Positions 51,704 through 60,934 of a stretch of 64,000 nucleotides of DNA are shown in pieces. The stretch is taken from contig NZ_JAMBNY010000013.1 of NCBI RefSeq assembly GCF_023715345.1, positions 1 through 64,000 of the forward strand, read 5' to 3'. Made by a program: the position numbers and the translations under genes. Each line of letters starts with the position of its first letter. Within the stretch, counting starts at the first letter, position 1. Origin of the DNA: Paenibacillus camelliae (GTDB lineage: Bacteria; Bacillota; Bacilli; Paenibacillales; Paenibacillaceae). The notes under the pieces were generated by a model, which made no database searches, had not been told where the DNA came from, and saw nothing but the letters and a program-made list of their open reading frames with translations.

Positions 51704-53059
51704 ATGTGCACTAATTTGGAGTATTGTAAGACCGCAACAAATCGCGTTTTTGTAGTATTATTCATTTCAGTACTTATATTTTCTACACTTTTACCCCAGC
51801 AAGCAGCAGCTAGCCAGCCAATGGTTAGTAGCGGAAAAGTGCAAACAGAAAAAAATTCTTTAAATATTTTAGTTTTAGGAGATTCTTTAGCTGTTGGCTA
51901 TGAGCATGAGCATCGCTTGAACAATCAATTCAAGCCTTACGGAATTGGAGAACAGATTTATGAACAAGCGCTATTCCATGGTCATCGTGCAACCTATGCG
52001 AACTATGGAGTACTAGGCTTACGTACAGAAGGACTGAAACTATGGCTTGATGCGGCTAAGCAGCAGCAGGCGATAAAGCCAGCAGCAGTTCAGCTTGGAT
52101 TAAAAGACCCGCGTGTGGATACATTAATTGGAGATACTGCACAGTTGCATGACGATATTGTTAATGCTGATCTTATTATGCTATCTATCGGCGGCAATGA
52201 CTTTCTACAAATTTTGACCCAGCTTGATTTGAAAAAAACTTGGAGCAGCTGGACTGCAGCGGAGCGAGAGCAGCTGAACAGTCAGCTTGCTGCAACGACG
52301 GAAAACTACGCGCAGCAGCTAACCTCTATTCTCTCAATTCTATCTGAGCTGAATCCAGACGTTATGATTGCAACGCAAAATCAATACTTGCCCGTTCCAA
52401 AGCTAAATATTAATGGCAAGGAGGTCTACTTAGAGGTAGACAGTAATTTAGCGAACGTTTTAATTGATGCGCGCGCGACTATAAACAATAGCTTCTCGGA
52501 GATCATTGCAGAATTCAATAAAAAAGGGCTCGCCATTCAATACATCGATGCATCAACTGTTATTGAGGATAACGCGTTAAATCTAACCTCTATCGCTCAA
52601 TTGGATATCCATCCGAATGAGAAAGGCTACAAAAAATTAGCTGAAGAGTATAGCCGATTAATATGGGGAGATTATCGTACCGTGGAGCCACGCAAGGAAG
52701 GTATACCTCTATCGGTTGTTGTAAACGGCAAGGAAGTGATTAGCAGCTATCCAACGAAGCTCATTGAAGGCCGAACATATCTTGTCTTGAGTGATATTAC
52801 ACAAGCGATGGGTGCAAAGCTTGGCTGGAGCAACAAGACACAAACAGCTACCGTTACGATAGATGATCGTGTAGTAGAATTAACCATCGACGCAAAAACC
52901 TACAAGGTCAACGGACAATCCTACACATTAAACGCTTCTCCAGCATTTCTAGATAAGGAGCTTAATAAGACGTATGTACCAGTAGCTGCTCTATCTGAAG
53001 GTCTTGGGTTGTTTGTGGAGTATCATGCTAAGACGAAAACGGTATACGTAAACCGTTAA
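51704..53059 (+). CDS. Secreted SGNH/GDSL hydrolase with stalk domain
   Basis: A 451-residue exported protein. A signal sequence or anchor (about 14-35, ending AAASQ) precedes an SGNH hydrolase domain with all blocks: GDSLAVGYE (nucleophile Ser), Gly in the second block, GGNDFL, and DIHPNEKGY with the Asp-His pair. It is probably an esterase/lipase. The C-terminal 110 residues form a Cu_amine_oxidN1-type stalk (SVVVNGKEVISSYPTKLIEG). SD GAAAGG is 10 bases before ATG. The repeat array starts 6 bp after its stop. Confidence 0.87.
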   Translation: MCTNLEYCKTATNRVFVVLFISVLIFSTLLPQQAAASQPMVSSGKVQTEKNSLNILVLGDSLAVGYEHEHRLNNQFKPYGIGEQIYEQALFHGHRATYANYGVLGLRTEGLKLWLDAAKQQQAIKPAAVQLGLKDPRVDTLIGDTAQLHDDIVNADLIMLSIGGNDFLQILTQLDLKKTWSSWTAAEREQLNSQLAATTENYAQQLTSILSILSELNPDVMIATQNQYLPVPKLNINGKEVYLEVDSNLANVLIDARATINNSFSEIIAEFNKKGLAIQYIDASTVIEDNALNLTSIAQLDIHPNEKGYKKLAEEYSRLIWGDYRTVEPRKEGIPLSVVVNGKEVISSYPTKLIEGRTYLVLSDITQAMGAKLGWSNKTQTATVTIDDRVVELTIDAKTYKVNGQSYTLNASPAFLDKELNKTYVPVAALSEGLGLFVEYHAKTKTVYVNR

Positions 53060-53065
53060 GAGGAA

Positions 53066-53778
53066 GTTCAAAAAATCCAGGCTTGATGACGATGTATGTC
53101 TGAGAGTGTTTCGACTTCGAATCTTGAATTCAGCCGGGCTTTCCGATGCTCACGTACCCAATACGTACGCTGTGCTTCTCAAGCCCTAGCTTCTTTCAAC
53201 CTTCTCGGTCCTGAATCCTGAACTTTTTGAACACGTATTAGAATTGAAGTTCAAAAAACTTGAATTTGATGACGATGCGGGACTGAGATGATTATTCGGC
53301 ATCGAATATGTCACGCTACCGAAAGCTACGGTGCTCACGTACTAACTACGTACGCTGCGCTCCTCGCTTTCTAGTAGCGTGCCATCTTCTCGGTCCTGAA
53401 ATCCAAGCCTTTCGAACACACATTGAATTAGAAGTTCAAAAAATCCAGGCTTAATGACGATGTATGTCTGAGAGTCTTTCGACTTCGAATCTTGAATTCA
53501 GCCGGGCTTTCCGATGCTCACGTACCCAATACGTACGCTGTGCTTCTCAAGCCCTAGCTTCTTTCAACCTTCTCGGTCCTGAATCCTGAACTTTTTGAAC
53601 ACGTATTAGAATTGAAGTTCAAAAAACTTGAATTTGATGACGAAGTAGGACTGAGATGATTATTCGGCATCGAATAGGTCACGCTACCGAAAGCTACGGT
53701 GCTCACGTACCCAATACGTACGCTGTGCTTCTCAGTCCCTAGCTTCTTTCAACCTTCTCGGTCCTGGTAACTCTGAAC
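53066..53778. repeat. Tandem array of ~184-bp palindromic elements (cluster 2)
   Basis: Four copies, 53066-53233, 53250-53417, 53434-53600 and 53617-53778, spaced 184, 184 and 183 bp. Ends are GTTCAAAAA and TTTTTGAAC, with 16-bp linkers, as in cluster 1, and the apex CACGTACCCAATACGTACGCTG is shared. Types alternate A-B-A-B. Type A pairs TTGAA..AGC..GGGCTT with AAGCCC..GCT..TTCAA; type B copy 1 pairs GGTCACGCTAC..GAAAGC with GCTTTC..GTAGCGTGCC. The last copy has a B left half and an A right half and no longer pairs. The array ends inside the kapB stop codon. Confidence 0.9.
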
Positions 53779-54155
53779 TAATAGGACTCCATTAATGCTT
53801 TCATATTTTCCATGCTCTTGGCAGTCCAGCGATTAAGCTTGTCTAGCTTTTCAAGCTCTTGCTGGGCTGCATGAAGCAGCGATTCTTTATAATCAGGAAT
53901 ATCGCCCTCATAATGCTCGACATCTCTCGGCAGTACCGTTGTTTTCTCACTATAGGCCAGTGCTCTCCGTTCATGAAACATCGGTACATCCGGGTTGTAT
54001 GGATGATGCAGATCTCCTTGCTCAGGATGCTTTACGACCGCTAATACTTGTACAACGAGTCTTGGGTCATAACGCTCGACAATCTCACCTATGTAAACTC
54101 CAGTTCTCACCTTTGCAGTAACCCGTTGACCAATGTGGAACTCTAATGAACTCAT
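53778..54155 (-). CDS. kapB: Kinase-associated protein B (KapB)
   Basis: A 125-residue KapB family protein with the signature HPEQGDLHHP, FHERRALAYSEKTTV and YEGDIPDYKESL. In B. subtilis KapB promotes KinB-dependent phosphorylation in the sporulation phosphorelay, acting near the membrane. There is no lipobox here, so the 'lipoprotein' name does not apply. ATG 54155 is chosen because AAGGAGG lies 7 bases upstream; a 45-codon extension to 54290 crosses the divergent gene and is rejected. The repeat array abuts its stop codon. Confidence 0.88.
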   Translation of the reverse strand: MSSLEFHIGQRVTAKVRTGVYIGEIVERYDPRLVVQVLAVVKHPEQGDLHHPYNPDVPMFHERRALAYSEKTTVLPRDVEHYEGDIPDYKESLLHAAQQELEKLDKLNRWTAKSMENMKALMESY

Positions 54156-54282
54156 ATACATACCTCCTTCTGTTATAAATTTACTGTAAATGATGATGAT
54201 TTTTGATGCAACTAGAATAAACTGGACTTGTGTAACGATGAAGTTGCGGGGTAATATGGAAGATAAGAAGAAGGTGAATGTT

Positions 54283-55395
54283 ATGAGCAAGAAAAGAGTA
54301 TTGCTGCTATCTGAAGGCTTCGGTTCTGGTCATACTCAAGCAGCGCATGCTCTTAGTGAAGGATTAAAACATATCAATCCTGAAATCTCTACAAAAGTCC
54401 TAGAGCTAGGCAGCTTTCTTAACCCAGTAATGGCTCCAATCATTATTAATGCGTATCGAAAAACCGTCAGCAAGCAGCCTAAAGTAGTAGGCATGATGTA
54501 TCGGAGCAATTACCGAAAGCCAACGAACCGTATTACCAAAAATGCACTTTATCGTTTATTCTATACTCAAACGGCAAAGGTTGTAGCGAAGCTCAACCCA
54601 CAGGTTATTATATGTACGCATCCCGTACCCGGCATGATGATCGGTAAACTGAAGGAAGATGGCTTAAAAACGCCGCTGTTAACCGTTATAACAGATTACG
54701 ATGCCCATGGCTCATGGGTGAATGATGAGGTCAATCAATATCTAGTCTCTTCAGATGTTGTGAAGGATCGGCTGATCGAAAAGGGAACACGTCGGGACAG
54801 AATCTCAGTAACAGGCATTCCTATTCACCCGAAGTTTTGGAAGTCCTCACCAAAAGAAGAGCTACGTGCTAAGTTTAACCTGAAGGATATGCCAACGGTA
54901 CTCATTATGGGTGGCGGATGGGGAATCCTGCACGAGGATAGTGTATTATCCTATATGACCAAATGGCGAGAATCAACTCAGCTCATCTATTGTGTAGGCT
55001 CCAATAATGATATGAAGGAAAAATTGGATGCTGATCCGCTATTTAAGCATCCAAATATTCATGTTATTGGCTTTACTCAGCATATTAATGAGTTAATGGA
55101 AGTTAGCGATCTACTGGTTACGAAGCCAGGTGGCATGACCTGTACTGAAGGACTAAGCAAAGCACTCCCCATGTTATTCTACGAGCCCATTCCTGGTCAA
55201 GAGGAAGAAAACTGCGAGTATTTTATTAATATGGGCTTTGGTGAAATGCTTTCGAGCACAGATACTGTCGATCGTTGGTTCAAGATTATTCATGATCGCA
55301 CAAAAATTAGTGAGGTTCGAGAACAGCTTGTGCATACGCGTAATACACACTACGACCCTTTACATTGTGTAAAAGCAGTGCTCAAATTTTTGTAG
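54283..55395 (+). CDS. UgtP/MGDG synthase-like glycosyltransferase
   Basis: A 370-residue GT28-type enzyme: N-terminal MGDG_synth domain (EGFGSGHTQAAHALSEGL) and C-terminal nucleotide-sugar domain (VLIMGGGWGILHED, then KPGGMTCTEGL). Family members transfer glucose or galactose from UDP-sugar to diacylglycerol to make glycolipids or the lipoteichoic acid anchor, and include undecaprenyl-linked MurG relatives. ATG 54283 has AAGGTGA 6 bases upstream; MEDKKK at 54256 with GGGG upstream is also possible. The stop codon is inside the terminator stem. Confidence 0.87.
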   Translation: MSKKRVLLLSEGFGSGHTQAAHALSEGLKHINPEISTKVLELGSFLNPVMAPIIINAYRKTVSKQPKVVGMMYRSNYRKPTNRITKNALYRLFYTQTAKVVAKLNPQVIICTHPVPGMMIGKLKEDGLKTPLLTVITDYDAHGSWVNDEVNQYLVSSDVVKDRLIEKGTRRDRISVTGIPIHPKFWKSSPKEELRAKFNLKDMPTVLIMGGGWGILHEDSVLSYMTKWRESTQLIYCVGSNNDMKEKLDADPLFKHPNIHVIGFTQHINELMEVSDLLVTKPGGMTCTEGLSKALPMLFYEPIPGQEEENCEYFINMGFGEMLSSTDTVDRWFKIIHDRTKISEVREQLVHTRNTHYDPLHCVKAVLKFL

Positions 55396-55411
55396 CACTG
55401 CTTTTTTTTTG
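55372..55411 (+). terminator. Terminator overlapping the glycosyltransferase stop
   Basis: AAAGCAGTGCT (55372-55382) pairs with AGCACTGCTTT (55394-55404), followed by a long T run. The stop codon TAG (55393-55395) is in the right arm. Confidence 0.85.
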
Positions 55412-55557
55412 AAACCAATTACCTACCCATTACGTAAAAAAATAGACGCTACACCTTTTTATTCTGTGTTAAACTGAAATTACTTGACCAATAAAGTAGC
55501 AGATCTGCTTTTTTCGTCATAGTTTTTGGAAGATTTCGTTAAAGGAGCAAGCTATTA

Positions 55558-56169
55558 ATGGAAGAATTTGTAGAATTTATGGGGAATTTCGGACCTCTAG
55601 GTCTTGCCATCCACTCTTTTCTGGATGCCATTATTTTCCCAATACCTGCTTTCTTTACACAGGTATCGTTAAGCATGCTCAATCCGACTAACGCACTTTG
55701 GTTAGCTACATTTGGATTCATCGCTTGTCTCATTGGAACGCCTATCGGCTACTTAATCGGTAAAGTATTCGGAACAGGTATCTTGACTCGCTTTGTAAAG
55801 CCTGAGCTTACTGAAAAAGCAACGAACTACTTTAAAAATAAAGGCTCTGTCGCCATACTCATCGGTGCGTTCACGCCGATTCCCTTTAAAGTTTTCACTA
55901 TCTTATCTGGCGTATTAAAGTACCCACTCTGGCAGCTGATGGCTTATGCCGCGATTGGTAGAGCAACAAAGTTTTATGTTGTAGGCGCATTGTTTTATAT
56001 GTTTGGTAAAACCGCGGAATCTATGGTTCATAATGTTTCGCTTTATATTTTCATTACGGTTGTGCCGATCATTGTCATCTTCCTACTCGTTAGAAAATGG
56101 ATGAAAAAACGCAAGGAGCGCAAGCTATTAGCGCTTGAGCAAGGTAATGAACAGCAAGCTGAAATGTAA
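55558..56169 (+). CDS. VTT/DedA-type membrane protein (YqaA-like)
   Basis: A 203-residue SNARE-associated/VTT protein with about five membrane segments (GPLGLAIHSFLDAIIFPIPA near the N-terminus, GAFTPIPFKVFTILSGVLKY in the middle) and a basic cytoplasmic tail (RKWMKKRKERK). It belongs to the same superfamily as DedA but is the shorter YqaA branch. Possible role in lipid handling. SD AAAGGAG precedes ATG. Confidence 0.87.
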   Translation: MEEFVEFMGNFGPLGLAIHSFLDAIIFPIPAFFTQVSLSMLNPTNALWLATFGFIACLIGTPIGYLIGKVFGTGILTRFVKPELTEKATNYFKNKGSVAILIGAFTPIPFKVFTILSGVLKYPLWQLMAYAAIGRATKFYVVGALFYMFGKTAESMVHNVSLYIFITVVPIIVIFLLVRKWMKKRKERKLLALEQGNEQQAEM

Positions 56170-56198
56170 AATAATATATATTCTATATTGAAATGCAA

Positions 56199-56242
56199 TG
56201 AAGCCAGTATTGAAAGGTTATTAACTCTCAATACTGGCTTCA
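56199..56242 (+). terminator. Terminator after the VTT gene
   Basis: ATGAAGCCAGTATTGA pairs with TCAATACTGGCTTCAT around a 12-base loop. Confidence 0.75.
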
Positions 56243-56319
56243 TTCACTTGTAGACATCTGCTTGCTCACTCTCCCCGAAATCCTCATTCTAGCCATGAAA
56301 AGCACAGCATATATACAAA

Positions 56320-56367
56320 AAGTGGGTGTCTCTAAGTCATACTATTCTGACTTTAGAGACACCCACT
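56320..56367 (-). terminator. Terminator after the NlpC/P60 gene
   Basis: AGTGGGTGTCTCTAA.TC pairs with GA.TTTAGAGACACCCACT; on the minus strand TTTTTGTA follows. Confidence 0.85.
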
Positions 56368-56394
56368 GCTTTTTATTTAGCTATTTGCACAACA

Positions 56395-57513
56395 TTATTT
56401 AATCGCACTACCGCCGTACAAGAAGCGATGTTCCCAATGCTTGCCTGTAAATGTATCTACTTTTACGCCACCACTCTCTTTAGAGTATGTGTGTAGAATT
56501 TTACCGTCACCCAAGTAAATCCCTACATGCGTAATACGAGCAGTAGATTTATTGATTCCGCTGTAGCTTGATTTGCTTGTACCTTTATAAGACATGAAGA
56601 ACATAAGGTCACCACGCTCTAGCTGGCTAATGCTTGTTTTCGCATTGCCTAGTTCTTTTACATAGGCACCCTGTTTTCTAGAGTCGCCACCTACATTAAT
56701 ACCAAGCGCATCCTTGAAGGCTTGTCTTACAAAGTCAGAGCAGTCAAATGTTGTTGTTGTGTTGCGGTTCGAGCCATACTCGTATGGAGTACCCAAGTAT
56801 TTCATACCTGCAGCGATCACTTTTTCTACAGCTGCATTTGAATTGGTTACCGTTGAACCAGAATTGCTGCTGGAGCCTGTGTTGTTGCTAGAACCTGTGT
56901 TACTGCTGGAACCAGTATTAATGTTAGAGCCTGTCCCATTTACAGAAATATATTTGCTTGAGCTAGATACATAACCTGTTACACCATTAGCATCTGTTAC
57001 TTTGTACCAGCTGCCTGTTTTGCTTAGAACAGTAACCTGCTCACCTTTTTTAATATAACGCATGCGAGGATATGATGTACCTGCTCCTTCACGGAAAGAT
57101 ACAGATCTAACAATTGTACCTTTACCAAGATTGCTGCTTGCACTAACTGTGTTACCTGCACTGTTAGAGCTAGAGCTGCTTGGTGCGCTTGTTGAATTAC
57201 CTACAACCTCAGTATATTTGCTACCATTGGAGATGTAACCAGTATTCCCTTTACCGTCTGTTACTTGCAGCCAGCCATTAGCTGCAACACCGATAACTGT
57301 TACTTGCTCTCCTTTAGAGATCATACGAATAGCTTTGTTCGCTGTGCTAGGGCCTGTACGAAGATTAACACCCCAAGTTACTTCTGCAACCTGATTAATG
57401 GCGCTTACCTCTGCTGCATAAGTGGTCGGTGCTGGTGCTAGCGATAACCCTCCTACAGCTATGCTAATTGCTAATGCTGCTGTTGTTACTTTGTACTTTA
57501 TAGAATAGTTCAT
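56395..57513 (-). CDS. Secreted NlpC/P60 endopeptidase with two SH3 domains
   Basis: A 372-residue cell-wall hydrolase. Signal peptide (about 1-34, ending TYA-AE), two bacterial SH3b domains (about 45-105 and 130-190) that bind peptidoglycan, a Ser/Asn/Gly/Thr linker with repeated SSNTG (about 195-225), and a C-terminal NlpC/P60 domain with the catalytic Cys in FDCSDFVRQA and His in THVGIYLGDG. It cuts gamma-D-Glu-diaminopimelate bonds. SD GGAAGGAGAA precedes ATG. Confidence 0.92.
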   Translation of the reverse strand: MNYSIKYKVTTAALAISIAVGGLSLAPAPTTYAAEVSAINQVAEVTWGVNLRTGPSTANKAIRMISKGEQVTVIGVAANGWLQVTDGKGNTGYISNGSKYTEVVGNSTSAPSSSSSNSAGNTVSASSNLGKGTIVRSVSFREGAGTSYPRMRYIKKGEQVTVLSKTGSWYKVTDANGVTGYVSSSSKYISVNGTGSNINTGSSSNTGSSNNTGSSSNSGSTVTNSNAAVEKVIAAGMKYLGTPYEYGSNRNTTTTFDCSDFVRQAFKDALGINVGGDSRKQGAYVKELGNAKTSISQLERGDLMFFMSYKGTSKSSYSGINKSTARITHVGIYLGDGKILHTYSKESGGVKVDTFTGKHWEHRFLYGGSAIK

Positions 57514-57583
57514 TCTTGCTGTTCTCCTTCCTCTTGCTGCATATTCGCTTCGTTAAGCGTTGTACACATTATAGAATTAGAAG

Positions 57584-57610
57584 GGAACAACGGGCATCTG
57601 CCTTGGTTCC
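57584..57610 (-). promoter_or_regulatory. Hairpin upstream of the NlpC/P60 gene
   Basis: On the minus strand GGAAC-caa-GGCA pairs with TGCC-cgtt-GTTCC. A TATAAT lies about 10 bp downstream (minus strand), so the hairpin overlaps the expected -35 region and may be an operator. With the terminator at 57669-57706 this is all I can see in the 407-bp gap. Confidence 0.35.
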
Positions 57611-57668
57611 TAAATAACTAAGACCGCTAACGCCCGAAAACTGGGCTCTCTAATGGTGAGAGAAAATT

Positions 57669-57706
57669 AATAAAGGATGCCTCTATTATGAGAGACATCC
57701 TTTATT
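57669..57706 (-). terminator. Terminator after the CDF gene
   Basis: AATAAAGGATGcCTCT pairs with AGAGaCATCCTTTATT around a short loop; A/T-rich flanks on both sides. Confidence 0.75.
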
Positions 57707-57920
57707 TTAATAATTGAACCAATAATATCTTGTTTCTGGAGATGAGAAATATGAAAACACTCTCATCTTAGAACGAAGAACACTACTAAGCATATATAGG
57801 ACTTTTTATTCATTTTCATAGGACCTATCGGGATTTACCAGTATTTACTGCCTATCATGAGTCGTCCCATCATCCCGGTTTTTATCATTTTCTAGTCATA
57901 TATGTCCGTTTCTTATCGCT

Positions 57921-58850
57921 TTATCTCGCTTCGTAAGGCTCGACATGGACGTTCACATTCAATATTTTATGCTTTTTATAAAGCCTTCTTTCAATCTCAT
58001 CACAGATCGTATGGCCTTCAATTAACGTTAATTTAGGGTCAACCAACACGATAACCTCAACAAGCACGTTGTTACCATGCACCCTTGCCTTCAAATCAGA
58101 TATTTCACGTACACCCTTCGTGTGTGCAACGGTCGTATGAAGCTTTTTTAGCACTTTCTCATCAATACCATCCGTTAGTGCATGGGTTGAGCTAACAAAA
58201 ATATCCCATGCTGTCTTACAGATAATGATACCGACCACGGTTGCGGCAATAGGATCTAGCCAAGGCATATTTAGCTGAGCCCCGAATATCCCTACTGCTG
58301 CTCCAATACTAACGAGTGCATCCGATAAATTATCCTTTGCCGCTGCTTGAAGAGCAGCATTGTTAATTTTTTTGGAAAGCCGATTGTTATACGTATAGAC
58401 AAGCAGCATCGCAGCTGCTGAAGCTAAAGCGACCCATGCTGTAACGAGACTCGGTGTCTTAATATCACCTTCAAATAAGGATCTACCAGCCTCTACAATG
58501 ACCTGTAGGCCTACAGTCGCCATAATAAATGATGCAACTAGTGCGGCGATCGTTTCTGCACGAAAATGTCCATAAGGGTGATCCACGTCTGGCGGCTTTT
58601 GTGATATTTTCAAGCCTATCAATACGGCGATTGATGCTATAATATCCGTTAAATTGTTATATCCGTCCGCTACGAGCGCTCCAGATAAAAAGCTATACCC
58701 TATCCAGAGCTTGATTGAGGATAGAACAAGGTACGCACCTATACTTAGCCATGCACCTTTTTCCCCCTGCTTAATTTCTTCATACTGTGTCAGCTTGAAA
58801 ACCTCCCCAACTACTGCAAGCACCTTAAATTCACTTTCCGTATCATACAT
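57921..58850 (-). CDS. CDF-family cation efflux transporter
   Basis: A 309-residue (or 290) cation diffusion facilitator with six membrane helices and a cytoplasmic C-terminal domain (about 225-305). Metal-site residues are ADGYNNLTD in TM2 and KDNLSDALVS in TM5; HPYGHFRAET precedes TM3. Exports divalent metals (Zn, Mn or Fe) against protons. ATG 58850 has no SD; homologues start near residue 20, where GGGGAGG lies 8 bases before a CTG at 58793, giving M-TQYEEIKQGEKG. I report the ATG frame but think CTG is the real start. Confidence 0.88.
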   Translation of the reverse strand: MYDTESEFKVLAVVGEVFKLTQYEEIKQGEKGAWLSIGAYLVLSSIKLWIGYSFLSGALVADGYNNLTDIIASIAVLIGLKISQKPPDVDHPYGHFRAETIAALVASFIMATVGLQVIVEAGRSLFEGDIKTPSLVTAWVALASAAAMLLVYTYNNRLSKKINNAALQAAAKDNLSDALVSIGAAVGIFGAQLNMPWLDPIAATVVGIIICKTAWDIFVSSTHALTDGIDEKVLKKLHTTVAHTKGVREISDLKARVHGNNVLVEVIVLVDPKLTLIEGHTICDEIERRLYKKHKILNVNVHVEPYEAR

Positions 58851-59040
58851 GATAACTATCGTGTGAGTCTACAGAAACAGTTTTTACCTAAGTCGCAACT
58901 TGTGTACGACTCCAACAATGACGACCCTCTCTAACAAAGTTTCATCAGTGCAAATTAATACAGATGCTACTAACGTATGTATTGTTTTTACATACAGTGT
59001 CGACCAGTTTATGAAAAGGAATGCACCTAAAACAAAAAAA

Positions 59041-59084
59041 GCCTCGCTAGGCTCATCTGGCAATACCAGTGGCCTAGCAAGACT
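59041..59084 (-). terminator. Terminator after the ABC-F gene
   Basis: GCCTcGCTAGGC pairs with GCCTAGCaAGaC around a second small TGG/CCA hairpin; minus-strand tail TTTTTTTG. Confidence 0.8.
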
Positions 59085-59090
59085 TTCATC

Positions 59091-60722
59091 TTATAGCTTT
59101 AGTTCTCCGTCATACATTTTTTCACGTAGAGCTTTGATCTCACTGCTCTCAAGATATTCATCATACGTCATTAAGCGGTCAATGACACCGTTTGGCGTAA
59201 ACTCAATAATACGGTTCGCTACCGTTTGAACGAATTGATGGTCATGAGATGTAAACAATACAGTACAATCTGTTTCCATCATACCGTTGTTCAATGCTGT
59301 AATGGATTCTAGATCCAAGTGGTTCGTAGGCTCATCCATAATAAATACGTTTGCGCCTTCCAGCATCATCTTAGACAACATACAACGAACCTTTTCTCCC
59401 CCTGAAAGCACATTCGCTTTCTTCAGCGCTTCATCACCAGAGAATAGCATACGGCCTAAAAATCCGCGAAGGAATGTTTCGTCTGGATCTTTAGAATATT
59501 GACGCAGCCATTCCACGAGGTTCATATCAACACCGTCAAAATACTTTGAGTTGTCTTTCGGGAAATAAGAACGTGTCGTTGTAACTCCCCAAGAATATGT
59601 TCCTGCATCCGGCTCACGCTCACCAGCAATTGTTTCGAAGAACGCTGTTTTGGGAAGGCCGTTCGGACCAACAAAGGCTATTTTATCACCTTTATTAATG
59701 GTAAGTGTTAAATTATTGATCAGCACTTCGCCTTCAACAGAAATCGTTAAGCCTTCTGTAAGCAGCAGCTGCTTACCAGCTTCGCGCTCTCCTTTAAATT
59801 GGATAAACGGATATTTACGATTCGAAGGGCGAATGTCATCAAGTGTAATTTTATCAAGAAGCTTTTTACGAGAAGTTGCTTGCTTGGATTTTGATTTATT
59901 CGCGCTAAAGCGTTGAACAAACGCTTGAAGCTCTTTAATCTTATCTTCCTTCTTCTTGTTCTCAGCACGCATAAGCTGTAGTGCCAGCTGACTGGACTCG
60001 TACCAGAAGTCGTAGTTACCAACATACATCTGAATTTTACCGAAGTCGATATCAGCGATATGCGTACATACCGTGTTCAAGAAATGACGATCATGGCTGA
60101 CTACGATAACAGTACCTTCGTAATCTGCAAGGAAGTTTTCCAACCAACGAATCGATTCAATGTCCAAATGGTTCGTAGGCTCATCGAGTAATAGAATTTG
60201 TGGCGAACCGAACAATGCTTGTGCTAGGAGCACGCGTACCTTCTCATTGCCGTCAAGCTCAGCCATTTGCTTGTAATGAAGATCTGGTCCGATGCCAAGA
60301 CCGTTAAGCATTTCTGCTGCCTCAGACTCAGCTTCCCAGCCGTTCATCTCTGCAAATTCTGCTTCAAGCTCACCCGCACGCATACCATCCTCATCGGTAA
60401 AGTCTGCTTTAGCGTAGAGCGCATCCTTTTCCTTCATTACATCATACAGTTTTTTATGACCCATAATGACCGTTTCAAGCACTTGAAACTCATCATACTC
60501 ATAATGGTTCTGCTTCAATACTGCTAGACGCTCACCTGGTGTAATATGCACTTCACCTTGGGAAGGCTCGATTTCACCAGATAATATTTTAAGGAAAGTA
60601 GACTTCCCAGCACCGTTCGCACCGATTAGGCCATAACAGTTACCAGGAGTAAACTTAATATTTACATCTTCAAAAAGCGCACGCTTGCCAAATCGAAGCG
60701 TGATGCCATTTGTACTAATCAT
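59091..60722 (-). CDS. ABC-F ATPase (YkpA-like)
   Basis: A 543-residue soluble protein with two ABC domains joined by a basic linker (about 240-300, KKKEDKIKELQAFVQRFSAN), no membrane part. ABC-F proteins bind the ribosomal E site and ease stalled or slow peptide-bond formation. Site 1: Walker A GANGAGKST, signature degenerate (LDGNEK). Site 2: signature LSGGEK, Walker A degenerate (GPNGLPKT). Both Walker B motifs (LLDEPTNHLD, MDEPTNHLD) are intact. The degenerate second P-loop fits the YkpA branch. SD GAAGGAC-type precedes ATG. Single gene. Confidence 0.92.
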   Translation of the reverse strand: MISTNGITLRFGKRALFEDVNIKFTPGNCYGLIGANGAGKSTFLKILSGEIEPSQGEVHITPGERLAVLKQNHYEYDEFQVLETVIMGHKKLYDVMKEKDALYAKADFTDEDGMRAGELEAEFAEMNGWEAESEAAEMLNGLGIGPDLHYKQMAELDGNEKVRVLLAQALFGSPQILLLDEPTNHLDIESIRWLENFLADYEGTVIVVSHDRHFLNTVCTHIADIDFGKIQMYVGNYDFWYESSQLALQLMRAENKKKEDKIKELQAFVQRFSANKSKSKQATSRKKLLDKITLDDIRPSNRKYPFIQFKGEREAGKQLLLTEGLTISVEGEVLINNLTLTINKGDKIAFVGPNGLPKTAFFETIAGEREPDAGTYSWGVTTTRSYFPKDNSKYFDGVDMNLVEWLRQYSKDPDETFLRGFLGRMLFSGDEALKKANVLSGGEKVRCMLSKMMLEGANVFIMDEPTNHLDLESITALNNGMMETDCTVLFTSHDHQFVQTVANRIIEFTPNGVIDRLMTYDEYLESSEIKALREKMYDGELKL

Positions 60723-60934
60723 GAGTAAATCCCGTCCTTCTCTTCATACTTACTACCTCGGACTATTATAGCATAGTCTCTCTTATAAAACTCTCGTTTA
60801 ACGCTAAATTTTCGAAATCATTGTTCATAATTGGAGCTCACCACTTAAAATCTGCTTGAAATTTTGATATTTTATAAATAACTGTTAAGCTAAATCTATA
60901 CCAAAATTTTATTAAATCCGGGGAGGATCTATAT

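Noticed and set aside
54156-54290. N-terminal hydrophobic extension of KapB that would make it a lipoprotein or membrane protein
   Set aside because: It crosses the start region of the divergent glycosyltransferase, lacks a lipobox Cys and an SD, and ATG 54155 has AAGGAGG.
59091-60722. ABC-F gene as a degraded pseudogene because of the unusual Walker A (GPNGLPKT) and signature (LDGNEK)
   Set aside because: The frame is intact over 543 residues, both Walker B motifs are perfect, and degenerate motifs at these places are a trait of YkpA-type proteins.
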